A DNA stretch of 33,136 nucleotides. Source: Clostridiaceae bacterium (GTDB lineage Bacteria; Bacillota; Clostridia; Saccharofermentanales; Fastidiosipilaceae). The stretch's first letter is position 1, and each line of letters opens with the position of its first letter. The notes under the pieces are model-generated. The model saw nothing but the letters and a program-made list of their open reading frames with translations, was not told the DNA's origin and searched no databases. Positions 21,848-30,609 of the stretch are shown piece after piece. The DNA is taken from assembly GCA_012800655.1 (NCBI GenBank), contig JAAZIX010000179.1, positions 1-33,136 of the forward strand. The letters are read 5' to 3'. Made by a program: the position numbers and the translations under genes.

Positions 21848-23902
21848 ATGACGAGAGACAAAGAAGAGCAGAACATCATTCCGGAGGAAGAACAAATCCA
21901 TGATGATCGGGAGCTGTTGGACGGCGATGAACCGTTCGAAGAATCCGAGCAGGATGCGGCTCTGCTCAATTCGCAGGACACTTTCAGCACGATAAATACG
22001 GCGCGTTACGACGAGAGAGACATCCAGGTGCTGGAGGGGCTTGAGGCGGTGCGTAAGCGTCCCGGTATGTACATCGGCGACACGACGATGCGCGGCTTGC
22101 ACCACCTTATATACGAAATCGTGGCGAACTCGATAGACGAAGCTCTGGCCGGACGATGCACAGATGTATGGGTGACCCTGCGTCCGGATAAAAGCATCAT
22201 GGTTGAGGACAACGGTAGTGGGATCCCGGTCGGCATGCACCCGACCGCGGGAATACCGACGGTTGAGGTCGTCCACACGGTATTGCATGCCGGCGGAAAA
22301 TTCGGTGGTGGCGCGTATAGCATCAGCGGCGGACTGCACGGTGTCGGAGCCTCAGTGGTTAACGCGCTTTCCGAGGCCATGCGGGTTACGGTAAAACGGG
22401 ACGGCAAAATCTATCAGATCGGTTTTGAGCGCGGCGAGACGACCGAGCCGCTTGAGGTTATCGGAGAAACCGATCCCGCCGATACCGGTACAAAAACTGA
22501 ATTTTGGCCCGACCCGGAAATCTTTGATGAAGTAGAGTTTGACTTCGATATAATGTTGAAACGCTATCGGGAAATGGCCTTTCTTAACAAAGAGATCATC
22601 ATTACCCTGATCGACGAGCGCGACCCGGAAAATATCGTCCGCAAAAAATTACACTATGACGGCGGAATAATTTCCTTCGTAGAATATTTAAATCGTAGCC
22701 GCCAGGCTCTATTCTCGCCGCCTATATTCATTGCCAAGCGCTCCGACGACGAGTACGTTGAAGTAGCGATTCAGTACAATACATCATATGCGGAGAGCAT
22801 ATATTCGTATGCAAACAATATAGCGACAGTAGAGGGCGGGACTCATATGACCGGCTTCCGCTCCGCCCTGACTAAGGTGATAAATGACTATGCCCGTAAA
22901 TATAAATACCTCAAGGACAATGACAAAAACTTCGCCGGCGAAGATGTCCGCGAAGGCATAACGGCAATTATCAGCGTCAAGCTCCCCGTCCCGCAGTTTG
23001 AGGGTCAGACCAAGAGCAGGCTCGGAAACGCGACTATGCGTACCCTGGTTGAAACGACGATGAATGAGCGCTTGGCGTTGTATTTAGAGGAAAATCCCGC
23101 TGTTGCACGCCAGATTATCGATAAATGTCTGGCAGCGTCGCGAGCCCGTGATGCTGCGCGGAGAGCACGAGATTTGTCGCGTGCCGCCAGCGCTTTCGAA
23201 ACGGTTTCTCTGCCCGGCAAGCTCGCTGACTGCCAGTCCAACGATCCCTCGCTCTCCGAACTCTTCATCGTTGAAGGAGATTCGGCAGGCGGCACCGCTA
23301 AGAGCGGGCGCGAGCGCAAGTATCAGGCGATTCTGCCGCTCTGGGGAAAAATGCTCAATGTTGAGCGCTCCCGTGTCGACAGGGTGTATGCAAATGAGAA
23401 GCTCCAGCCGGTAATAATGGCTATCGGCGCTGGGATAGGTAGCGATTTCGATATCGACCGTATCCGTTATCACAAGGTCATTATCATGGCGGATGCCGAT
23501 GTCGACGGATCTCATATCCGCACACTGCTACTGACTTTCTTCTTCCGCTATATGCGTCCCCTGGTTGAAGCCGGCTGTGTCTACATCGCCTGCCCGCCTC
23601 TCTATAAGGTTCAGGAAGGCAATAAATTTTTCTATGCCTATGACGAGGAAGGTGTTGAGCAGATCAAAGCGGAGCAGGGCTGGTCCAAGCCTCGCCTACA
23701 ACGTTATAAAGGTCTGGGAGAAATGGATGCCGAGCAGCTCTGGGAGACGACCATGAATCCCGCCACCCGCAAGTTGCTTAAAGTGACCGTAGAGGATATA
23801 CAGAGTATCGACGAGACCGTATCACTACTTATGGGCTCCGAGGTACAGCCCCGCCGTGAATTTATTATCGAGAACGCCCAATACGCCCGTCTCGATCTTT
23901 AG
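21848..23902 (+). CDS. gyrB: DNA gyrase subunit B
   Basis: LEGLEAVRKRPGMYIGDT; VEDNGSGIPVGMHPTAGIPTVEVVHTVLHAGGKFGGGAYSISGGLHGVGASVVNALS; ELFIVEGDSAGGTAKSGRERKYQAILPLWGKMLNVE; MADADVDGSHIRTLLLTFFFRYM; RYKGLGEMDAEQLWETTMNP. Confidence 0.97.
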   Translation: MTRDKEEQNIIPEEEQIHDDRELLDGDEPFEESEQDAALLNSQDTFSTINTARYDERDIQVLEGLEAVRKRPGMYIGDTTMRGLHHLIYEIVANSIDEALAGRCTDVWVTLRPDKSIMVEDNGSGIPVGMHPTAGIPTVEVVHTVLHAGGKFGGGAYSISGGLHGVGASVVNALSEAMRVTVKRDGKIYQIGFERGETTEPLEVIGETDPADTGTKTEFWPDPEIFDEVEFDFDIMLKRYREMAFLNKEIIITLIDERDPENIVRKKLHYDGGIISFVEYLNRSRQALFSPPIFIAKRSDDEYVEVAIQYNTSYAESIYSYANNIATVEGGTHMTGFRSALTKVINDYARKYKYLKDNDKNFAGEDVREGITAIISVKLPVPQFEGQTKSRLGNATMRTLVETTMNERLALYLEENPAVARQIIDKCLAASRARDAARRARDLSRAASAFETVSLPGKLADCQSNDPSLSELFIVEGDSAGGTAKSGRERKYQAILPLWGKMLNVERSRVDRVYANEKLQPVIMAIGAGIGSDFDIDRIRYHKVIIMADADVDGSHIRTLLLTFFFRYMRPLVEAGCVYIACPPLYKVQEGNKFFYAYDEEGVEQIKAEQGWSKPRLQRYKGLGEMDAEQLWETTMNPATRKLLKVTVEDIQSIDETVSLLMGSEVQPRREFIIENAQYARLDL

Positions 23903-24051
23903 GCATAAGAAGATCCGGAAACCGGATTGATCTCAAATATGGCATGACCCCTAAAAGTGGTGCGTCAACCAACTCGGCGTATCTCCGAAACAGAGCAGGT
24001 CGCAAACATTGAGGGGCATATTTTAGTCATATCTACGCCGTAGTAACCGCA

Positions 24052-24057
24052 TATAAT
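24052..24057 (+). promoter_or_regulatory. candidate -10 element for the orphan ORF
   Basis: TATAAT 38 bp upstream of ATG 24096; -35 not convincing. Confidence 0.3.
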
Positions 24058-24095
24058 CGCGTTCCCCAACAAACATATTGCAAGGGCACGGAAAT

Positions 24096-26174
24096 ATGCA
24101 TCGTTATATTTTGAGCGATGACGATGATATCGTCATTAAGGAAAGTCAATTTAAAAAAGTCGGTTACGAATTGTTGTACTATCATACCTTTTGTTATCTG
24201 AACTTACCAAAGCACTTAATAGATCTTGGCTTCAGCAAACAAGAGATAATCATGATTATAGTGCTACTTTTTGCACAGCGTTATTCAAAGGTAGCGCTGA
24301 ATACAGAAACAGCAAAAATAAGAGAACTTCTGCACGAGACAGGTCTCGAGGAAATCATCTTGAGCAAGCGCAGCTCCCTTCGTGAAAGAAAAGCGCACGG
24401 CTCTCTCCAGAGGCCGGAGACACAAGATCTCCTTCGAAAGGCAGAAATACAAAAGTATATTCAACAAATAGATGCCGAACTAAGACGGGTGAGTGTTTTA
24501 GGCGAAGTCAAAGGCTTTTTTGCCCTTCAGCATAAGCTTGGCAAAGGCATTCCCTCCCTGGTCAGCGACCTGCACGTGAATTACCCTCGAATAGTTACGG
24601 TCAATATGGCATTTCTATTGAGCACTCAAGGCCGAACAGCCTCCGAAACGCCATTGTTCAGAGAGAGAACTCAATATGTGAGAGTATTCCCTCGAAAGGG
24701 CTTCGTGATGCCACGCAGAATCAGCAACATTCCTATGAAAACATGGAGAACCGAGTGTTACCGAAAGCAAAAGGGGGAGCCCCGTTTCAGGAAAAGTAAA
24801 GTAAATCCGGTCGATATTATTTTATTACGACATATTCTTACTCATAGAGAATATTTTCTCCGCCTAAATTTGCGTGAGTCGGAAATGCCGCTGGTATTTT
24901 GTCGGGACCGAGCTGCCCCAAAAGACAAGGCAGAGCGAAATTTTACTGCCGGCCTAAAAACAAAACACAGTATGGCACCGGATTTTACACTTTCCTTATT
25001 CTCGCGGGCATATAATTCCCTTTTTTCTCGCGGTATAGCGGCTTTCCGCAGAGCTTTGAACCAAATGACGATTGGCACACTGAGGAAAACCCGTAAAAAG
25101 AGGCGAACAACTGGGAGCTCTTTGCAAATTCGCATAGATAACAGCAACTCGAGCTTCGGAGAGAAGCACAGAGACAGAGGAACGAACGCGGGTCGACGTA
25201 GGTACTCAGTGACGAGAAAAGGTACGGCAACACAGATAGATCTCTTGAGAGCACATCCGCTTTTTCTCTATTTCTCGCTACCGCTCTTACGCCGCCTGGA
25301 GAGCGACTGCGAAAACAAGGCAAAAGATGCGAACAGGATCATTGTGGCGGCTCGCCTGGCGATATCGCTACTAGAAAGGCTATTGGCACTTAATTTTGAA
25401 GCCAAACGCAATCAAATCCTGAAACTTTTTCTCGTATCCGCCGATAAAAAGAACTTACTGCGAGAAAACAACGGATTGGAGTTACTGTATGAACATCTGA
25501 AGTGGCGTGAAACGAGAATAGGAAAGAAATCGAAAAAGGAGTATGGGCCAAATCGTAATAATCTATACGCGATTCAGGGACTAACGGCGCTGCAAAAGAT
25601 CGTTCAGCGCGGAATTTTAATCAGATTGCTGGAAACAAAAGCACTATTGCACGAAAGGAATCTTGATTTTCCCTTTTCCGGGGTTTATGTGCGGAAAATC
25701 TTATTGGCTGACATAGAGGGCAAATTAACAGCGATCCGACAGATTGGAGGACTAAGTAGAGAAACACGAAAAGTATTCGCCGCGCTGGGAATAGAGGTTC
25801 CTCCCAGTTATCAGATCGATCCCATACCGAAAAGAGGCCGAAGAGGAAAAAGAAGAGAACAGCTTACAGCGAAAGGCATTCTTACTACCGCAGGGAGAAA
25901 AAAACGAGAGAAGAGGTTATCGAATTTGCCAGGGTATAGAGAATCCGGAAAATGCTTTATCTCTCTTTATGCTGACAGATGCCCGTTCTACAGCACGGGA
26001 GAGGAGTGTTGCGGCGAAATTTGCGTTCAGCGCATTCCAATAGCGGGGCCTCCATTTGTTTCCCGTACTTTGGCAAAGAAAGATCCGGACACGGCGAAGG
26101 AAGAGCCGGTATATGGCCTTACGAGATGCGAGAAACCGCCTGAGGGGCAAACCTCACGATATCTTCCCGGCTGA
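24096..26174 (+). CDS. Orphan, strongly basic hypothetical protein (about 692 aa) with a Cys-rich C-terminal segment
   Basis: Uninterrupted ORF of 693 codons including stop, on the leading strand, between gyrB and parS/parAB. No recognisable family motif. Contains KCFISLYADRCPFYSTGEECCGEIC (C-X8-C-X8-CC-X3-C). Tool start TTG 24078; ATG 24096 preferred. Confidence 0.65.
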   Translation: MHRYILSDDDDIVIKESQFKKVGYELLYYHTFCYLNLPKHLIDLGFSKQEIIMIIVLLFAQRYSKVALNTETAKIRELLHETGLEEIILSKRSSLRERKAHGSLQRPETQDLLRKAEIQKYIQQIDAELRRVSVLGEVKGFFALQHKLGKGIPSLVSDLHVNYPRIVTVNMAFLLSTQGRTASETPLFRERTQYVRVFPRKGFVMPRRISNIPMKTWRTECYRKQKGEPRFRKSKVNPVDIILLRHILTHREYFLRLNLRESEMPLVFCRDRAAPKDKAERNFTAGLKTKHSMAPDFTLSLFSRAYNSLFSRGIAAFRRALNQMTIGTLRKTRKKRRTTGSSLQIRIDNSNSSFGEKHRDRGTNAGRRRYSVTRKGTATQIDLLRAHPLFLYFSLPLLRRLESDCENKAKDANRIIVAARLAISLLERLLALNFEAKRNQILKLFLVSADKKNLLRENNGLELLYEHLKWRETRIGKKSKKEYGPNRNNLYAIQGLTALQKIVQRGILIRLLETKALLHERNLDFPFSGVYVRKILLADIEGKLTAIRQIGGLSRETRKVFAALGIEVPPSYQIDPIPKRGRRGKRREQLTAKGILTTAGRKKREKRLSNLPGYRESGKCFISLYADRCPFYSTGEECCGEICVQRIPIAGPPFVSRTLAKKDPDTAKEEPVYGLTRCEKPPEGQTSRYLPG

Positions 26175-26263
26175 AAGCAAGTGGTAAACAAGAGTTCTTT
26201 GCGGATAGCAGCTCCACGTATCTGTTCCATTGCCAGAGGGAGAAAACACGCAGTTTAGAAAAA

Positions 26264-26279
26264 AGTTTCACGTGAAACA
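26264..26279. promoter_or_regulatory. parS: parS centromere-like site 1
   Basis: AGTTTCACGTGAAACA, matching the conserved 14-bp ParB-binding core GTTTCACGTGAAAC. Confidence 0.93.
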
Positions 26280-26290
26280 ATTTATGCCCC

Positions 26291-26324
26291 TCCCGGGAAA
26301 GTTTCACGTGAAACATTCCCGGGA
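26291..26324. promoter_or_regulatory. parS: parS site 2 (core 26301-26314) within a 34-bp near-perfect palindrome
   Basis: TCCCGGGAAAGTTTCACGTGAAACATTCCCGGGA; one mismatched pair (26300/26315). Confidence 0.93.
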
Positions 26325-26372
26325 ACAGAATGAAATTGCCTCAAAAGGATGCCCGCAAGCGGCAAATACTGT

Positions 26373-26378
26373 TATAAT
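26373..26378 (+). promoter_or_regulatory. candidate -10 element for parA
   Basis: TATAAT 26 bp upstream of the parA ATG, followed by AAGGAG; -35 weak. Confidence 0.4.
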
Positions 26379-26404
26379 CAGCACAATAAAGCAAGGAGTA
26401 GCGC

Positions 26405-27190
26405 ATGGCATATGTAATAGCGGTAACAAATCAAAAAGGAGGAGTGGGAAAAACCACCACGACACTCAATCTCGGGGCATACCTCGCCAAGAGAGGTAAA
26501 AGAGTGCTAATTATTGATTTGGACGCCCAGGGCAACGCAACGTCGGGCTTAGGCTTTGACAAGACAAAACAAATACCCAATATATACCACTGCCTGATAG
26601 ATAGATTGCCGATCGATTCCGTAATTCGTGATACAGGGCGCCGTAACCTATCGCTTTGTCCGGGGAATATTGATTTGGCCGGGGGAGAAGTTGAGCTGGT
26701 AAGGATCCCAAGCCGCGAGTTCCGTCTACGCGAGGTTCTTGCAGGAATGCAGCAGAAATTTGATTTTGTTCTTATTGATTGCCCGCCCTCCTTAGGGCTC
26801 ATGACAGTTAATGCTCTGACGGCGGCTCAAGGCGTCTTGATCCCGATCCAGGGGGAATACTATGCTCTGGAGGGAGTGTCACAGCTGATGAATACGATTG
26901 ATCTGGTTCGTCATCAGCTTAATCAGAATCTGATAATTTTTGGGGTTGTTGTCACGATGTATGATGTACGGACACAGCTCTCCGCTCAAGTTGCCGAGGA
27001 GGTTAGAAAATATTTTAAGGAGCATGTCTTCGAGACAATTATTCCGCGTAATGTTAGATTAAGTGAGGCTCCGAGTTTCGGAAAGACTATCGATGAATAT
27101 GAAAAGAAGTCTAAAGGCGCGCTGGCATATCACGAACTGGCAAAAGAAGTTATAAAAAGAGAGAAAAAGATACGTTTTCTATATGTATAA
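26405..27190 (+). CDS. parA: Chromosome-partitioning ATPase ParA/Soj
   Basis: Deviant Walker A QKGGVGKTTTTLNLGAYLA; DLDAQGNATSGLG; DFVLIDCPPSLGLMTVNAL; adjacent to parB and parS. Confidence 0.97.
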   Translation: MAYVIAVTNQKGGVGKTTTTLNLGAYLAKRGKRVLIIDLDAQGNATSGLGFDKTKQIPNIYHCLIDRLPIDSVIRDTGRRNLSLCPGNIDLAGGEVELVRIPSREFRLREVLAGMQQKFDFVLIDCPPSLGLMTVNALTAAQGVLIPIQGEYYALEGVSQLMNTIDLVRHQLNQNLIIFGVVVTMYDVRTQLSAQVAEEVRKYFKEHVFETIIPRNVRLSEAPSFGKTIDEYEKKSKGALAYHELAKEVIKREKKIRFLYV

Positions 27191-27228
27191 AAAGAAGTAA
27201 AGAATAGGGAAGAGAGGAGCGGAGAAAG

Positions 27229-28143
27229 ATGAGCCGAGAAGATACGGCGGATAGAACGGAGAAAAGACGTACGAAAGGACTTGGCCGCGGTCTGGGCGCT
27301 CTGCTGAGCTCGGATATAGCAATAGAACCGAGGCAGACGTCGGCGAATCAGATCGTTGATTTGCCGATAACGTTGATAGAGCCTAATGAAGATCAGCCGC
27401 GTAAAAGCTTTGATGAGGGAAGACTGGCAGAGCTGGCGGCTTCAATAAAGGAAAACGGTATTATCCAGCCGATTATTGTGACTCGCAAAGATAGCCGCTA
27501 CATTATTGTCGCAGGAGAACGGCGATGGCGGGCGGCACAAATGGTCGGGCTGAAGACAATTCCGGCTATTATCCGCGAATTGACCGATAAAGAAGTGGTG
27601 CAACAGTCTCTGATTGAGAATATTCAGCGCCAGGATCTCAACCCGATCGAAGAGGCAGAAGCCTTTTCAATGCTGATGACAGAGCATGATATGACCCAAA
27701 AAGAACTGGCACAGATACTTGGACGAAGCAGACCGGCGGTAGCCAACACGCTGCGTCTCCTGCAGCTGGGAGCGAGGACATCGGAGTATGTGATTAGAGG
27801 AGAAATTTCTGCGGGGCACGCACGCGCGCTGTTGGCGATTTCCGATCCGGTTCTTCAGGCATCCATGGCGGAGGAAATTATGCGCCGCGATTGGAGCGTG
27901 CGGCAGACCGAAAACCGTATCAGACAGCTCCAGCGGGAGCAGAGGCGGGAAGAACCGGGGGCGCAGGAAGAGAATGATGCGTATAGCCTTGCCTTACAGA
28001 CGGTAACGGAGCGCCTGACCGAGCTTTTGGGAACCAGAGTAAAGCTACAGGATCGCAGAAACAAAGGAGACATTGTGATTAGCTACTCTTCTTTAGACGA
28101 GCTGAATCGCATTTTGGATCTGATTGCAGGCAGGATAAAATAG
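27229..28143 (+). CDS. parB: Chromosome-partitioning protein ParB/Spo0J
   Basis: RRTKGLGRGLGALLSSD; QPRKSFDEGRLAELAASIKENGIIQPIIV; AGERRWRAAQMVGLKTIPAIIRE; QSLIENIQRQDLNPIEEAEAF; HTH LAQILGRSRPAVANTLRLLQL. Confidence 0.97.
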   Translation: MSREDTADRTEKRRTKGLGRGLGALLSSDIAIEPRQTSANQIVDLPITLIEPNEDQPRKSFDEGRLAELAASIKENGIIQPIIVTRKDSRYIIVAGERRWRAAQMVGLKTIPAIIRELTDKEVVQQSLIENIQRQDLNPIEEAEAFSMLMTEHDMTQKELAQILGRSRPAVANTLRLLQLGARTSEYVIRGEISAGHARALLAISDPVLQASMAEEIMRRDWSVRQTENRIRQLQREQRREEPGAQEENDAYSLALQTVTERLTELLGTRVKLQDRRNKGDIVISYSSLDELNRILDLIAGRIK

Positions 28144-28152
28144 GAGGCACGG

Positions 28153-29631
28153 ATGCTGGACTGGACCAAGTTGCTGATTCAGAGGCGGATACGCAAATCG
28201 CGTAGCGTAATCCCGGAGGAACGAAGTGAATTTGAGCGTGACTACCATAGGATAATTATCAGTGCCTCCTTTCGACGCCTGCAGGACAAGACCCAGGTCT
28301 TTCCTTTGGATCCGAGTGATTTCGTGCGCACCCGCCTGACGCACTCGCTGGAAGTATCCTCTCTGGCCAAATCTCTCGGGCAACAAGTCGGCATCCGCCT
28401 GCAAAAGGAAGCGGGAGATCTGCGACAAAAGTTTGCCGCCTCCCAGAGCGAGTCTTTCGACCGAAATTCCGATAGTACAGATCTTTCGATCCCGAGTACG
28501 GCTCAGAGACAGCATATCGGCGATATATTGCTATGTGCCGGTCTGGTGCATGATATCGGTAATCCGCCTTTCGGACATTACGGCGAGACAACGATCCGGG
28601 CTTGGTTTGCCCGCAATCTCGGTCGTCTGCATTTTAAAGGGCGCCCGCTCTCTCACCGGCTGAGTTTGCAGATGCAACAAGACTTTCTCAAGTTCGAAGG
28701 CAACGCACAAGCCTTGCGATTGCTGAGCAAGTTACACTTTGTTGTCGACGAGTATGGCATGAATCTGACGATTCCGCTCTTGGCTACGATTATCAAGTAC
28801 CCGTATTCCTCTGTAGACCACTTATCCGACGGTACGGAGCCGAAAAAGATCGGCTATTTCTTCAGCGAGCAGTCAACCTTTGCGGAACTTGTCCGTCAGT
28901 GTGGCTTGGTTTGCCGTCATCCGTTGTCATTTCTGCTCGAAGCGGCGGATGATATAGCTTATGCGACGGCGGATATTGAGGACGGCTATCGCAAGGATAA
29001 GTTCTCATTAATGCAATTGGTTGCTGAGGTCGAGTCTTGTTGTCGCCAGAATAAAGCGGTACCGGAAGTGGCGGAATTTCTTGCGCGGATTAAAGATAAA
29101 TTGAACCGACTGTTGGACGAAGGTCACAACAAAGATATACACAAACCGGAATACTATACTTTGCAGAATTGGCTGATTTATCTGCAGTCTATTTTGATGC
29201 AATATACGGAGTCGGCCTTCATCGACAATTATGTTGCGATTATGTCAGGTGAATTTATCACTCCGCTTCTGGAGACAAACCTTCACTCAAAAGTTTTGAT
29301 TCATCTGCTCGGTGATATAGCACAGAAGTATATATTCTCTTCACGCCAGATCGTCCAAATGGAAATTGCCGCTGACAAAATTATCAGCAGTCTGCTGGAC
29401 AAGTTCATCCCGGCGGCAATCGACTTCGACACGGATATTGAGCTCCCGCCGGTACGCAAGCGTCTGATGGCCATTGTTTCCGATAACTATCGACAGAACT
29501 ATTTCCGTGAGGCGGCGGGAAAATCGGAAGAAGAACGGCTCTATTACCGCCTACTTTTAATCACCGACTATATCAGCGGAATGACCGACGGTTTTGCCAA
29601 GGGGCTGTTCCAACAAATGAGCGGCTTTTAA
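28153..29631 (+). CDS. dgt: Deoxyguanosinetriphosphate triphosphohydrolase-family (HD domain) protein
   Basis: YHRIIISASFRRLQDKTQVFPLDPSDFVRTRLTHSLEVSSLAKSLG; HD motif GLVHDIGNPPFGHYGE; EAADDIAYATADIEDGY. Confidence 0.93.
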   Translation: MLDWTKLLIQRRIRKSRSVIPEERSEFERDYHRIIISASFRRLQDKTQVFPLDPSDFVRTRLTHSLEVSSLAKSLGQQVGIRLQKEAGDLRQKFAASQSESFDRNSDSTDLSIPSTAQRQHIGDILLCAGLVHDIGNPPFGHYGETTIRAWFARNLGRLHFKGRPLSHRLSLQMQQDFLKFEGNAQALRLLSKLHFVVDEYGMNLTIPLLATIIKYPYSSVDHLSDGTEPKKIGYFFSEQSTFAELVRQCGLVCRHPLSFLLEAADDIAYATADIEDGYRKDKFSLMQLVAEVESCCRQNKAVPEVAEFLARIKDKLNRLLDEGHNKDIHKPEYYTLQNWLIYLQSILMQYTESAFIDNYVAIMSGEFITPLLETNLHSKVLIHLLGDIAQKYIFSSRQIVQMEIAADKIISSLLDKFIPAAIDFDTDIELPPVRKRLMAIVSDNYRQNYFREAAGKSEEERLYYRLLLITDYISGMTDGFAKGLFQQMSGF

Positions 29632-30563
29632 ATATAGCTCAGAGTTTTCATCAGCCAAATCAGGAGAAACATCGTAATGATGGAGAGGGAGGACGTGTAG
29701 ACCAGCGTCTGACCGGGCAGCACAGTGTCAGCGCCCATCTCTTGCGCTATGCTGTAAGAGCTGACTGCGACCGGCCCGGCGAAGACAACCATGGCGGCGA
29801 CCATCTCCGGGCCGCGAAAGCCGAGAGCGGCGGTGATTGACAGGAAAATTGCCGGAACGATTAGGAGGCGAGAGGTGACGGCCCAGACCAGCTCGCGCCA
29901 GCAGGCGGAGGCAGCCTTGAATTCAAATTGAGCTCCGAGGGCGAAAAGAGCGAGCGGAGAGGCCATTTGCGCAAGATAGGAAATAGATTTGTCGATGGCA
30001 TAGGGGAAACGGATGCGCAGGAGCCAGGCCGCCAGGCCGAGCAGAGTGGAAACGATGATCGGATTGAAGACAATTCCTTTGAACAGCTTTTTATAGTTGA
30101 ACTTCTGTTCGCCGTAGTATTCAAATAGAAAAATAGCGAAAATATTGTACAGCGGCATGGCAACAACGGAAGGCAGCATGACCTGGCCGAGGAGTTGCGG
30201 CGAGAGAAGGCTCTGTGCGAGAGGAATGCCGAAGAGAACGTAATTGCTACGGAAGATCGCCTGGGCAAGGGAGGCGCGGTATTCGCGCCGAACCGTGAAG
30301 TGGACAATTATTGTGGCAACAATGAATATAAGAGTCAGGCTGACGGCGGTCCAAATCAAGAAATCAGTATTGATTGGAGAATCATAATCCATCTCGTAGA
30401 TACCGTAGAAACAGATTGCCGGTAGAAAGATGCTGTACACAACCCGATTGCTGTCGATAGCGGCCTGTTCGCCGAACCAGTTCTTACGACGCGCGACGAA
30501 GCCGGTGAGCATGAGAATCAGCATGGGAAAGATCGTATTGAATGCCAACAATAAGCTATCCAT
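29628..30563 (-). CDS. AEC (auxin efflux carrier) family transporter
   Basis: About 10 predicted TM segments; FPMLILMLTGFVARRKNWF...NRVVYSIFLPAICFYGI...FRSNYVLFGIPLAQSLL...SPLALFALGAQFEF. Confidence 0.88.
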   Translation of the reverse strand: MDSLLLAFNTIFPMLILMLTGFVARRKNWFGEQAAIDSNRVVYSIFLPAICFYGIYEMDYDSPINTDFLIWTAVSLTLIFIVATIIVHFTVRREYRASLAQAIFRSNYVLFGIPLAQSLLSPQLLGQVMLPSVVAMPLYNIFAIFLFEYYGEQKFNYKKLFKGIVFNPIIVSTLLGLAAWLLRIRFPYAIDKSISYLAQMASPLALFALGAQFEFKAASACWRELVWAVTSRLLIVPAIFLSITAALGFRGPEMVAAMVVFAGPVAVSSYSIAQEMGADTVLPGQTLVYTSSLSIITMFLLIWLMKTLSYI

Positions 30564-30609
30564 AAAAGAGCAAGCTCCCTAAAGAGAGTGGCCTTTCTAA
30601 CTAAAATAA

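Noticed and set aside
23913-23927. Hairpin ATCCGG-AAA-CCGGAT after gyrB
   Set aside because: Short stem without a following U-tract; insufficient for a terminator call.
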